This document shows, piece by piece, positions 1 through 5,463 of a stretch of DNA of 15,966 nucleotides. The DNA is taken from NCBI GenBank assembly GCA_035622335.1, contig DASPVO010000007.1, positions 1-15,966 of the forward strand, in the 5' to 3' direction. The notes beneath the pieces are model-generated. The model searched no databases. It saw only the letters and a list, made by a program, of their open reading frames with translations, and was not told the DNA's origin. Both the position numbers and the translations under genes were made by a program. Origin of the DNA: DATJAJ01 sp035622335 (GTDB lineage Archaea; Thermoproteota; Nitrososphaeria; Nitrososphaerales; Gagatemarchaeaceae). Positions within the stretch are counted from its first letter, which is position 1; each line of letters begins with the position of its first letter.

Positions 1-2
1 CC

Positions 3-104
3 GCCCCATTCACGGTGGTCCTGATCCTGGTCTACTCGTCGCTCGCAGTCCTGTTCGCCAACGCTTTCTTCAACTGGTCCGACGTCTCGAAGAAAGTTTC
101 TTGA
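3..104 (+). CDS. C-terminal end of an integral membrane protein (5' partial)
   Basis: Reading frame 3 is open from the window edge to a TGA at 102-104 and encodes the last 33 residues of a protein whose body lies to the left. The tail holds one strongly hydrophobic segment (residues 2-23 of the visible part, ending in LAVLFANAFF), then a short polar end with the basic stretch SKKVS. This is the usual look of a last transmembrane helix of a permease or other polytopic membrane protein followed by a cytoplasmic tail. Nothing in 33 residues identifies the family. The next gene is on the opposite strand, so this gene ends in a convergent pair with a 57-base gap. Confidence 0.55.
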   Translation, partial: APFTVVLILVYSSLAVLFANAFFNWSDVSKKVS

Positions 105-105
105 C

Positions 106-158
106 CGAGACTCTAAACCGCATGGGCGTCCCTAGGGTCAGAGGCGGGACGAGTCTCG
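106..158. repeat. 8-bp perfect inverted repeat in a convergent intergenic gap
   Basis: CGAGACTC at 106-113 pairs with GAGTCTCG at 151-158 across a 37-base loop. The loop contains the palindrome CCCTAGGG at 130-137. It sits between the 3' ends of the partial membrane protein gene and the MIP18-family gene. It could form a hairpin that helps RNA 3'-end formation for either gene, but no T-run follows it, so a function is only inferred and chance is possible. Confidence 0.3.
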
Positions 159-161
159 TGC

Positions 162-494
162 TCAGACGGACGGTTTCTGAGGAGAGGACTCCGCAGGCTT
201 GTTGACGTGCTTGTTGACAGCCTCTGCAAGGTAGTGCCCACGAAGCGTGACCTTGGAGGACTTCACGCCTGCGCTCGATACGACGGCCGCCTTGATGTCG
301 GCGGCGATCTTCAGGGCGAAGACGGGTGGACAAAAGGGTGCTGTGAGGTGAAAGTCGACCTCGACGGTTCCTTCGGGCTTGACCTCGAGCCTGTCGATGA
401 GCTTCAGGTCGGTGATTGGCCTGCCCAGCTCGGGGTCGATTATCTTCCCCAGCTTCGACTGTATCTCCGCTAGATCGACGGGTGCGGTCTGCAA
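162..494 (-). CDS. MIP18/DUF59-family iron-sulfur cluster assembly-type protein
   Basis: This 110-residue protein has the compact MIP18 (DUF59, SufT/PaaD-like) fold signature. It carries a DPELGRPITDL motif at residues 20-30, an alternating strand at 41-50, and TAPFCPP at 51-57 with Cys55 in the place of the conserved T-x-x-C-P motif, followed by a helix at 58-72. In known members this small domain acts in the maturation or carriage of Fe-S clusters, with the cysteine important. That role here is inferred from family. The start is a TTG at 494; upstream in frame there is a stop at 519-521 and no other usable start. The AT-rich element at 517-529 places a predicted transcript start almost on this TTG. 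The C-terminal 15 residues are polar and probably disordered. It diverges from marC over a 63-base gap. Confidence 0.75.
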   Translation of the reverse strand: MQTAPVDLAEIQSKLGKIIDPELGRPITDLKLIDRLEVKPEGTVEVDFHLTAPFCPPVFALKIAADIKAAVVSSAGVKSSKVTLRGHYLAEAVNKHVNKPAESSPQKPSV

Positions 495-516
495 ACGTAC
501 TCTTTCGGCCTTCTCA

Positions 517-529
517 ACTTATTTATTCT
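517..529. promoter_or_regulatory. Shared TATA-like element of a divergent promoter
   Basis: The only AT-rich core in the 63-base divergent gap reads CTTATTTATT on the + strand and AATAAATAAG on the - strand. It lies about 29 bases from the minus-strand TTG at 494 and about 35 bases from the plus-strand TTG at 558. Either strand is a passable archaeal TATA box. One box serving both genes is an inference. Confidence 0.5.
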
Positions 530-557
530 TTCCAGAAGTAGAAGGGCGGTCAAGAGA

Positions 558-1178
558 TTGAGCCTCCTCTCTTCGTTCTTCTCGTTCAACTTCCTCCTCT
601 TCCTTGAGGCGACGATAGTGCTCTTCGCGATACTGGACCCCATCGGGACGGTCCCGATCTTCCTCTCGATAACGGAGGAGTTCTCAGAGGAGAGGAAGAA
701 GATAGTCAAGCAGTCGGTGATCCTGTCCGCCATCATACTGTACGTCTTCGCCTACCTCGGCTGGATAATCTTCGACATCCTGGGGATAACACTCAACGAC
801 TTCCGCATCGCTGGAGGTATAGTCCTCTTCACGGTGGCCTACGACCACCTGAGAGGTCACCAGGAGGGGGCGCGCAAGCAGGATGCGGGCGAGGTCGCGG
901 CCTTCCCCCTCGCGACTCCGCTCTTGGCCGGCCCCGGCGCAATCTCGACGGTGATAATATTCGCGAACCCACCCTATGGACCCCTGGTAACCTTCCTTGT
1001 CATCACGATCAACGCCGCGCTGACGTACATGGTACTCTCAGAGAGCGTCTTGGTCCAGAGGATGTTCGGTCCGAACGGAACCAAGGTCCTAACGCGCATC
1101 ACCGCGCTGCTCATCGCGGCTCTCGCGGTATCGTTCGTCCGTGAGGGGATAGTTAACGTGATCATGTCTCTGAAGTGA
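558..1178 (+). CDS. MarC family integral membrane protein
   Basis: A 206-residue polytopic membrane protein of the MarC (UPF0056) family. Family hallmarks seen are the DPIGTVPIFLS stretch at residues 27-37 and the FPLATPLLAGPGAIS block at 116-130. About six hydrophobic segments lie near residues 10-36, 53-75, 83-95, 117-135, 140-162 and 178-203, and the length matches the family norm. MarC proteins are conserved inner-membrane proteins whose substrate is not settled; the old link to multiple antibiotic resistance in E. coli is not supported, so transport should not be assumed. The start chosen is TTG at 558, about 35 bases past a TATA-like core. The acylphosphatase gene follows after only 4 bases, implying one transcript. 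Confidence 0.88.
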   Translation: MSLLSSFFSFNFLLFLEATIVLFAILDPIGTVPIFLSITEEFSEERKKIVKQSVILSAIILYVFAYLGWIIFDILGITLNDFRIAGGIVLFTVAYDHLRGHQEGARKQDAGEVAAFPLATPLLAGPGAISTVIIFANPPYGPLVTFLVITINAALTYMVLSESVLVQRMFGPNGTKVLTRITALLIAALAVSFVREGIVNVIMSLK

Positions 1179-1182
1179 CTAG

Positions 1183-1455
1183 ATGCCAAAGAGAGCCGTG
1201 AGGGTCACGGTGCGCGGTATCGTCCAGGGCGTCTTCTTCAGAGCGTCGATGGCCGACTTCGCAAGGGGTTCACGCGTGTCCGGTTGGGTGCGAAACAGGG
1301 TGGATGGTTCGGTCGAGGCACTCCTCGAGGGCGAAGAAGACGACGTCTCCGTTGTCATCGAATGGGCGAGAACAGGACCTCCCCGAGCGAGGGTCGACAC
1401 CCTCACCGTCGAAGAGGCGGAGTTTCGAAATCTGAAGGGATTCAGGGTCGACTGA
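1183..1455 (+). CDS. acyP: Acylphosphatase
   Basis: This 90-residue protein matches acylphosphatase over its full length. It hydrolyses the carboxyl-phosphate bond of small acylphosphates in the cytoplasm. The phosphate-binding loop GIVQGVFFR spans residues 12-20, with the essential Arg20, and GWVRNRVDGSVEA spans 34-46, with the catalytic Asn38. These are the two residues required for activity, and the expected EG turn follows at 49-50. The C-terminal half keeps the usual FRNLKGFRVD-like ending. The ATG start lies 4 bases after the marC stop and has no strong Shine-Dalgarno motif, so it is probably co-transcribed and translated by coupling with marC. Confidence 0.93.
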   Translation: MPKRAVRVTVRGIVQGVFFRASMADFARGSRVSGWVRNRVDGSVEALLEGEEDDVSVVIEWARTGPPRARVDTLTVEEAEFRNLKGFRVD

Positions 1456-1463
1456 ACCGGGAA

Positions 1464-1474
1464 GCGTTAAAGTC
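1464..1474 (+). promoter_or_regulatory. Candidate TATA element for the dehydrogenase gene
   Basis: GCGTTAAAGTC is the most AT-rich stretch in the 41 bases between acyP and the dehydrogenase. Its centre is about 28 bases upstream of the GTG at 1497, which fits a leaderless transcript. It is a weak box; read-through from the marC-acyP transcript is equally possible. Confidence 0.35.
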
Positions 1475-1496
1475 TCATTGGGGGTGTGCCTTTGAT

Positions 1497-2507
1497 GTGA
1501 AGAAAGTCGCTGTCATCAAAGGGGACGGGACCGGGCCCGAGCTTGTGGACGCTGCCCTCGCAGTGGTGGGGGCGTCGGGCGCGAAGGTCGAATTCGTCCC
1601 ATGCGAGGCCGGCTCTGAGTGGTGGGAGAGGAACAAAGGGCCGAGTTTCATCCCGGACGAGTCTTGGAAGATTCTGGAGGAGGCGGACTGCGCCCTGAAG
1701 GGCCCCACCACGACCATCCCTGTCCCGGGGACCCCAAGGAGCGTCGCGGTCAGCATCCGACAGAGGTTCGGCCTTTACGCGAACGTTAGGCCCGTCAAGA
1801 CGTTCAGAGGGATGGAGGGGCCCATGGGAGCGGTGAACTTCGTGATGGTCAGGGAGGGGACCGAAGGGCTCTACTCGGGGATAGAGCACAGGCTGACGGA
1901 CGACGTCGCGATAGCCATCCGACTGATAACCAGGGACAAGTCCACCAAGGTCGGCAGGTTCGCCTTCGAGGAGGCGAGAAGGAGGGGCTGGAAGAAGGTG
2001 GTCGCCGTCTCCAAGGCGAACATCCTAAAGGTGTCCGACGGGCTTTTCCTTGATAGCATCAGGCGGGTCAAGCGTCGGTTCTCCGACGTCCAGCTCGAGG
2101 ACATATTCATCGACAACCTCGCTCAGCAGCTGATCAAGAACCCCCAGCGATTCAACAGGTGCGTGCTGGTCGGGACAAACCTGTTCATGGACGTCATGTC
2201 AGAGGAAGCTTCGGGCCTGATAGGGAGCATCGGGATGGTCTACTCAGGGAACTTCGGGGAACGGTACGCGATGTTCGAGCCCGCTCACGGGAGCACGCCG
2301 AAGTACAAGGGGAAGAACAAGGTCAACCCGACTGCGACCGTTCTATCTGCGGCGTGGATGCTCGACTACCTCGGCGAAAGGAAGGCGTCGAGGGCGATAT
2401 TCAGGGCGACGGAGAGGGTGGTGGCGGAGAGGAAGACGGTCACGTATGACCTGGGAGGGAAGGCTGGGACCCGCCAGATGGCAGGCGCGATCGCTAGGAT
2501 GCTGTAG
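1497..2507 (+). CDS. Isocitrate/isopropylmalate dehydrogenase family protein
   Basis: A 336-residue beta-decarboxylating dehydrogenase. It opens with KKVAVIKGDGTGPE (residues 2-15), the family's N-terminal strand and glycine loop. Substrate-site residues include Arg88 and Arg98 in SIRQRFGLYANVRP, Arg119, Tyr126 (YSGIEH, the IDH-like form), Lys173, Asp207 and Asp232. HGSTPKYKGKNKVNP (264-278) carries the Lys-Tyr pair that marks NADP use in E. coli IDH. YSGIEH and LYANVRP resemble NAD-IDH/homoisocitrate-type enzymes more than LeuB, so the exact substrate is open. Two deviations stand out: the second metal Asp of the SD motif is Glu236, and the Asn of the S-x-N substrate motif is Ala84. The open frame extends upstream to 1284, but that part overlaps acyP in another frame and resembles nothing; GTG at 1497 gives the family N-terminus. 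Confidence 0.85.
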   Translation: MKKVAVIKGDGTGPELVDAALAVVGASGAKVEFVPCEAGSEWWERNKGPSFIPDESWKILEEADCALKGPTTTIPVPGTPRSVAVSIRQRFGLYANVRPVKTFRGMEGPMGAVNFVMVREGTEGLYSGIEHRLTDDVAIAIRLITRDKSTKVGRFAFEEARRRGWKKVVAVSKANILKVSDGLFLDSIRRVKRRFSDVQLEDIFIDNLAQQLIKNPQRFNRCVLVGTNLFMDVMSEEASGLIGSIGMVYSGNFGERYAMFEPAHGSTPKYKGKNKVNPTATVLSAAWMLDYLGERKASRAIFRATERVVAERKTVTYDLGGKAGTRQMAGAIARML

Positions 2508-3231
2508 CCCGTCCGCTCCGGGACCTCGACAGTGCTCGAAGCACGGGGACCGAGAGAATCGTGCCCGCGAGGGTGTAGAAGACCCTCTCCGCGGGGTACA
2601 GGTAGAAGACGGCATCCCAGTCCAGCTTCAGACCCTGGGGCGTGACAGCGTGGTTGATGTTCACCAGGACAGTCTCGTAGACGATACCGCCCGCGATGTG
2701 CGCGGCCATGGTGGAGCAGAAGACGACCGCGCCGATGAAGAGCGGGTTGAGCCTGCCGAGTTTCCCTCGGGACTCCCAGACCAGCGCCCACGCCAGTACG
2801 AACACCGAGAGAATGTGCATCCAAGCGAATGGGATTGGAACCCCGTCCACCGTGACGAAGTTCACGGAGAGCGGGTCCAGCGTGTACACCGCGATAAGCG
2901 CTGATGGCAGCGCCACAGCTTCCCTGCGCCTCCCGCTGTAGGCCAACCCGGCCACCACAGCGCCGACAAGGTCCGGGACGAAGTCGAGGTAGTCGAGTGC
3001 TACGGGCTGATGGAGCGGTCCGAGGTCGATGAAGACGCCGAGGACTGTCGCCGCCCCACCGACTAGGGGCCCGAAGAGCATCCCAGCCAGGGGTACGAGT
3101 ATCTCCCTCAGAGACAAGAAGCTGCTGATGCCGACCAGAGGCGTTATGGGGAATTCACCCAGTATCGCGAAGATCACGGCGAAGACCGAGGCGGAGGCGA
3201 CAGCGTAGGTCCTGCGCCTAACGCGAAGCAA
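2494..3231 (-). CDS. Polytopic membrane protein, ECF transporter S-component-like
   Basis: A 245-residue membrane protein with about six or seven hydrophobic segments (near 9-27, 47-70, 82-99, 104-118, 138-153, 162-187 and 217-237). The block FLSLREILVPLAGMLFGPLVGG (about residues 38-59), with its small-residue helix and G-P-L-x-G-G turn, resembles the substrate-binding S components of energy-coupling-factor vitamin transporters. No T component or ATPase gene lies nearby, so a shared ECF module encoded elsewhere would be needed. The TTG start at 3231 is favoured because a TATA-like element at 3257-3267 sits about 31 bases upstream and the encoded N-terminus is basic before the first helix. 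The 3' end overlaps the dehydrogenase gene by 14 bases, tail to tail. The assignment to ECF-S is tentative. Confidence 0.6.
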   Translation of the reverse strand: MLRVRRRTYAVASASVFAVIFAILGEFPITPLVGISSFLSLREILVPLAGMLFGPLVGGAATVLGVFIDLGPLHQPVALDYLDFVPDLVGAVVAGLAYSGRRREAVALPSALIAVYTLDPLSVNFVTVDGVPIPFAWMHILSVFVLAWALVWESRGKLGRLNPLFIGAVVFCSTMAAHIAGGIVYETVLVNINHAVTPQGLKLDWDAVFYLYPAERVFYTLAGTILSVPVLRALSRSRSGRATAS

Positions 3232-3256
3232 GCGGCACGCGGGGGCGAACGCGGCT

Positions 3257-3267
3257 GTTAATAGTTT
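3257..3267 (-). promoter_or_regulatory. TATA-like element for the ECF-S-like gene
   Basis: On the minus strand this reads AAACTATTAAC, centred about 31 bases before the TTG at 3231. It is the AT-rich core in this half of the 106-base divergent region and predicts a leader of about 5 bases. Confidence 0.45.
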
Positions 3268-3305
3268 CAGCCGTGTGCATCCGAGAAGAGAGCGCGGGGA
3301 TGAAG

Positions 3306-3313
3306 GTTTTTAG
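3306..3313 (+). promoter_or_regulatory. TATA-like element for the coiled-coil gene
   Basis: GTTTTTAG is centred about 28 bases upstream of the ATG at 3338 and predicts a transcript starting within a few bases of that codon. It is distinct from the minus-strand box at 3257-3267, so this divergent region has two separate promoters. Confidence 0.45.
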
Positions 3314-3337
3314 CGACTCCGGGAGAGCGTCGCTCAG

Positions 3338-3865
3338 ATGTCGGCCGCGGAGGACGTGAAGAAGTCTGCGGAGTTGAAGCAATGGCTCGAGGATAGGATC
3401 GCGGAGCTGCAGGAGGAGATCGACCGCCTCAAGGAGACGCTTTCAATCGTGGACGCAAACCTGAGGGCATCCACCTTCAGGCCTGCGATAGACATGATCG
3501 CCGAAGAGAAGGAGGTTCCAGAGGTCAGGGAGCTCAAGCGGGATAAGAGCGGCGAGACGATCGCTCTGGCGGCGGTGACCTCGAACAAGGTCTCGATAGA
3601 GCCTAAAGAGGGCGTGGAGCTGAAGTCGGCGACGCCTCCGTTCAAGTCCTTCCTCGTCGGCAAGATTCTGCAGGGCATGAAGACCAAGGACGAGGAGCTC
3701 GTCGCCGAGGGGAAGCTGAGCCGAGGGCAGGTACTGAGCTTCGCCGTCAAAGAGGATGCGGGACGGATAAGCAGCCTCAGGATCGAGAACTACAGGGAGA
3801 AGGCGAGGCTCAACGAACTCCTCAACACCGTGGGCTGGACCTTCTCGAGGATGCTAGAGAAGTAG
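3338..3865 (+). CDS. Conserved-looking hypothetical protein with N-terminal coiled coil
   Basis: I do not recognise this 175-residue protein. Residues 5-42 form an acidic and basic amphipathic helix with heptad spacing (LKQWLEDRIAELQEEIDRL and on), a strong coiled-coil candidate. A linker at 43-72 is followed by alternating hydrophobic and charged strands (74-98), then a helix-rich C-terminal part starting at PFKSFLVGKILQGM (101-114) and ending RLNELLNTVGWTFSRMLEK. There is no signal peptide, membrane segment, zinc motif or nucleotide-binding loop. The shape suggests an oligomeric cytoplasmic scaffold or nucleic-acid-associated protein, but that is inference. It has its own promoter, ATG start, and a 12-base tail-to-tail overlap with the kinase gene. 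Confidence 0.75.
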   Translation: MSAAEDVKKSAELKQWLEDRIAELQEEIDRLKETLSIVDANLRASTFRPAIDMIAEEKEVPEVRELKRDKSGETIALAAVTSNKVSIEPKEGVELKSATPPFKSFLVGKILQGMKTKDEELVAEGKLSRGQVLSFAVKEDAGRISSLRIENYREKARLNELLNTVGWTFSRMLEK

Positions 3866-4816
3866 CTCTCCCTCCGTCGGCCCCTCAGCAGCGTCTGACC
3901 TGACGTAGATACCCGCGGCCCTGTCGGCCAGCTCGATCCTCCTGTGGTCCTCCGCACCGGCTAGGAAGTAATGGACCGATGCTGCGTCCCACACGTCGCC
4001 CGCTCCGGTCAGTACGTGCGGATCGACCCTCCTTACGTCGTGAGACCAGGTCTGCCCCCCGACGCTCGTGTGGGAGCCAGACTCGGTGTGGACGTCGACC
4101 CTTATTTCGAGCTCCCGGGCCAGCCCCCTGCACGTCGCCCTCGCGCTGGCTCTGGTCAGCCCGAGCAATCTGGCGGTCGCCTGCGCTTCGAACTCGTTCA
4201 GGCTGAGCCAGTCGACCACGCCGGTCCTCTTGATCTGTTTCAATAGTGCGAGGTAGTCTGCGGGCCTGTCGCGAAAGTCGGCGGGGTCGAGGAACAGGGG
4301 CTTCCCTCTTCTGTGAATCCTGACTTCCTGCAGCAGTTCCGTGCCCCTCCTGTTCGCTGCCCAGTTGACAGAGCAGACGACCTCAGAAGACTCGATTGCC
4401 CGCCAGTCGTGCTCGTCGAGCAGCGACGGCGGAAAGTCTCCCGCTCCGCCGGAGTGCCCGAGCATCACGTTCAACTTTTTGCCCTTCTCTCTCGTCTCGA
4501 GCGCCACGGTGAGCCCCGGCTCCAAGCTCTTGACGCTCAGCTCGACAGGCAGACCCTCGAAGCCCTTCTTCAGCAGCGCCATGCAGCTTGCGTCGCTGTG
4601 TGTAACCAAGTAGGTCTTGGTCCCCAACCGTGCCAGAGCCTCCGCCATGTTGACGGCGTTCCCTCCCCTGACCTGCGTCTGACGAACGCCGTGAACCCCG
4701 CCCCCTCCTTCTCGCGCCTTCGAGTTTACGCGTCTGGTCAAGCTGCTCAGGTCTTCGCAGAAGACTATCCTGTCGACGAAGAAGTCGTGGAGAACGGTCG
4801 CGCCGAACTTTCTCAT
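3854..4816 (-). CDS. PfkB/ribokinase-family carbohydrate kinase
   Basis: This 320-residue protein has the PfkB kinase layout, phosphorylating a sugar, nucleoside or similar alcohol with ATP. The N-terminal substrate motif RGGNAVNMAEALARLG is at residues 50-65, the NEFEA form of the conserved N-x-x-E magnesium/phosphate motif at 207-211, and the anion-hole GAGD at 271-274, with Asp274 as catalytic base, in VLTGAGDVWDAAS. The usual first Asp of D-T-x-GAGD is absent (the stretch reads HVLTGAGD). Residues 20-45 are a glycine- and basic-rich insert in place of the usual lid strands. The substrate cannot be read from the sequence. The start is ATG 4816, 7 bases after the ACT-domain gene's stop, so the two form an operon. 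Confidence 0.82.
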   Translation of the reverse strand: MRKFGATVLHDFFVDRIVFCEDLSSLTRRVNSKAREGGGGVHGVRQTQVRGGNAVNMAEALARLGTKTYLVTHSDASCMALLKKGFEGLPVELSVKSLEPGLTVALETREKGKKLNVMLGHSGGAGDFPPSLLDEHDWRAIESSEVVCSVNWAANRRGTELLQEVRIHRRGKPLFLDPADFRDRPADYLALLKQIKRTGVVDWLSLNEFEAQATARLLGLTRASARATCRGLARELEIRVDVHTESGSHTSVGGQTWSHDVRRVDPHVLTGAGDVWDAASVHYFLAGAEDHRRIELADRAAGIYVRSDAAEGPTEGELLL

Positions 4817-4823
4817 TTCTCTG

Positions 4824-5327
4824 TTACTTTAGAATCTTGATGCTCTTGACGAGCTCCAGCCTGTTCAACTCAGCGACCGCGGGTGTGACGTTTCCTTCGA
4901 CGACGAGCGTCAGCTTGGCGTCGACCACCATGTCGGGGTCGTCGGCGAGCGCCTGCCTTATCACGATGTCGTGCTCCGCGAGCACTCTCGCCACGGCGGC
5001 GATCACCCCGGCCCTCTTCTGGTCGGCTTCGATCACGATCGCCGAGTACCCCAGCTTGGAGACGACGCTGACCAGGCTCGAGCCGAAGGGCGTGATATTC
5101 GAGAAGATCCCGTTGAGAAAGTGGTTCTTCCTAATCTGAACGACGGTGCTCCTGACGACCCTCCTGTCCACCCCGACGGCTCTCGCGAGCGCGAGGTCGC
5201 CCACCTCTACGTCCCCCACGAAGAGCCTGTCCCCGTCGCCTACGCGTATGCCGCACTCGATCATCTTCTTCACGATGTCGGGGCGGACCTTCTGTCGCTC
5301 GAACTGCCGCTTGACGCTCGGCCACAT
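4824..5327 (-). CDS. ACT-domain regulator of amino-acid metabolism (COG2150 type)
   Basis: A 167-residue protein with a helix-turn-helix-like N-terminal half and an ACT ligand-binding domain. The segment VGDLALARAVGVDRRVVRSTVVQI (42-65, core LARAVGVDRRVVRSTV) has the spacing of a helix-turn-helix. The ACT domain runs from about residue 96 (AIVIEADQKRAGVIAAVARV) to the end, with the conserved strand-loop-helix start. The architecture and length match the archaeal family annotated as predicted regulators of amino-acid metabolism, in which the ACT domain is expected to bind an amino acid. It heads a two-gene unit with the PfkB kinase and diverges from TrpB2, making it a candidate regulator of TrpB2. 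Start ATG 5327 lies about 30 bases after a TATA-like element. Confidence 0.82.
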   Translation of the reverse strand: MWPSVKRQFERQKVRPDIVKKMIECGIRVGDGDRLFVGDVEVGDLALARAVGVDRRVVRSTVVQIRKNHFLNGIFSNITPFGSSLVSVVSKLGYSAIVIEADQKRAGVIAAVARVLAEHDIVIRQALADDPDMVVDAKLTLVVEGNVTPAVAELNRLELVKSIKILK

Positions 5328-5351
5328 TGTTGTTTGTGGCCGCCCGCCGAG

Positions 5352-5362
5352 GCTTTTTTAGA
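5352..5362 (-). promoter_or_regulatory. TATA-like element for the ACT-regulator operon
   Basis: On the minus strand it reads TCTAAAAAAGC, centred about 30 bases upstream of the ATG at 5327, predicting a transcript that starts within about 4 bases of that codon. Confidence 0.5.
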
Positions 5363-5402
5363 GATTCTGCTTCGGAACCCAGAGCCTCCCCAAGAGATAT
5401 CA

Positions 5403-5418
5403 TGTACAAAAAGTTACA
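5403..5418. promoter_or_regulatory. Possible operator dyad upstream of TrpB2
   Basis: TGTACAAAAAGTTACA is a short dyad (TGTA, 8 bases, TACA) lying immediately upstream of the TrpB2 TATA element, where an archaeal repressor or activator could contact TFB or TBP. Only four bases of each arm match, so it may be chance. Confidence 0.25.
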
Positions 5419-5422
5419 GGAT

Positions 5423-5431
5423 TGTATATAT
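5423..5431 (+). promoter_or_regulatory. TATA box of the TrpB2 gene
   Basis: TGTATATAT is the strongest TATA-like element in the window. Its centre predicts transcription near 5453, about 11 bases before the ATG at 5464. This argues against the in-frame TTG at 5422 as a start, because that codon would lie upstream of the transcript. Confidence 0.65.
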
Positions 5432-5463
5432 GTGTCGGGGTGGAAGGGCACAACGCGAATCAC

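Noticed and set aside
1284..1496. Upstream in-frame extension of the dehydrogenase (about 71 extra residues)
   Set aside because: It overlaps the acylphosphatase gene in another frame, is rich in Arg and Gly as out-of-frame GC-rich DNA is, and the family N-terminus begins exactly at GTG 1497.
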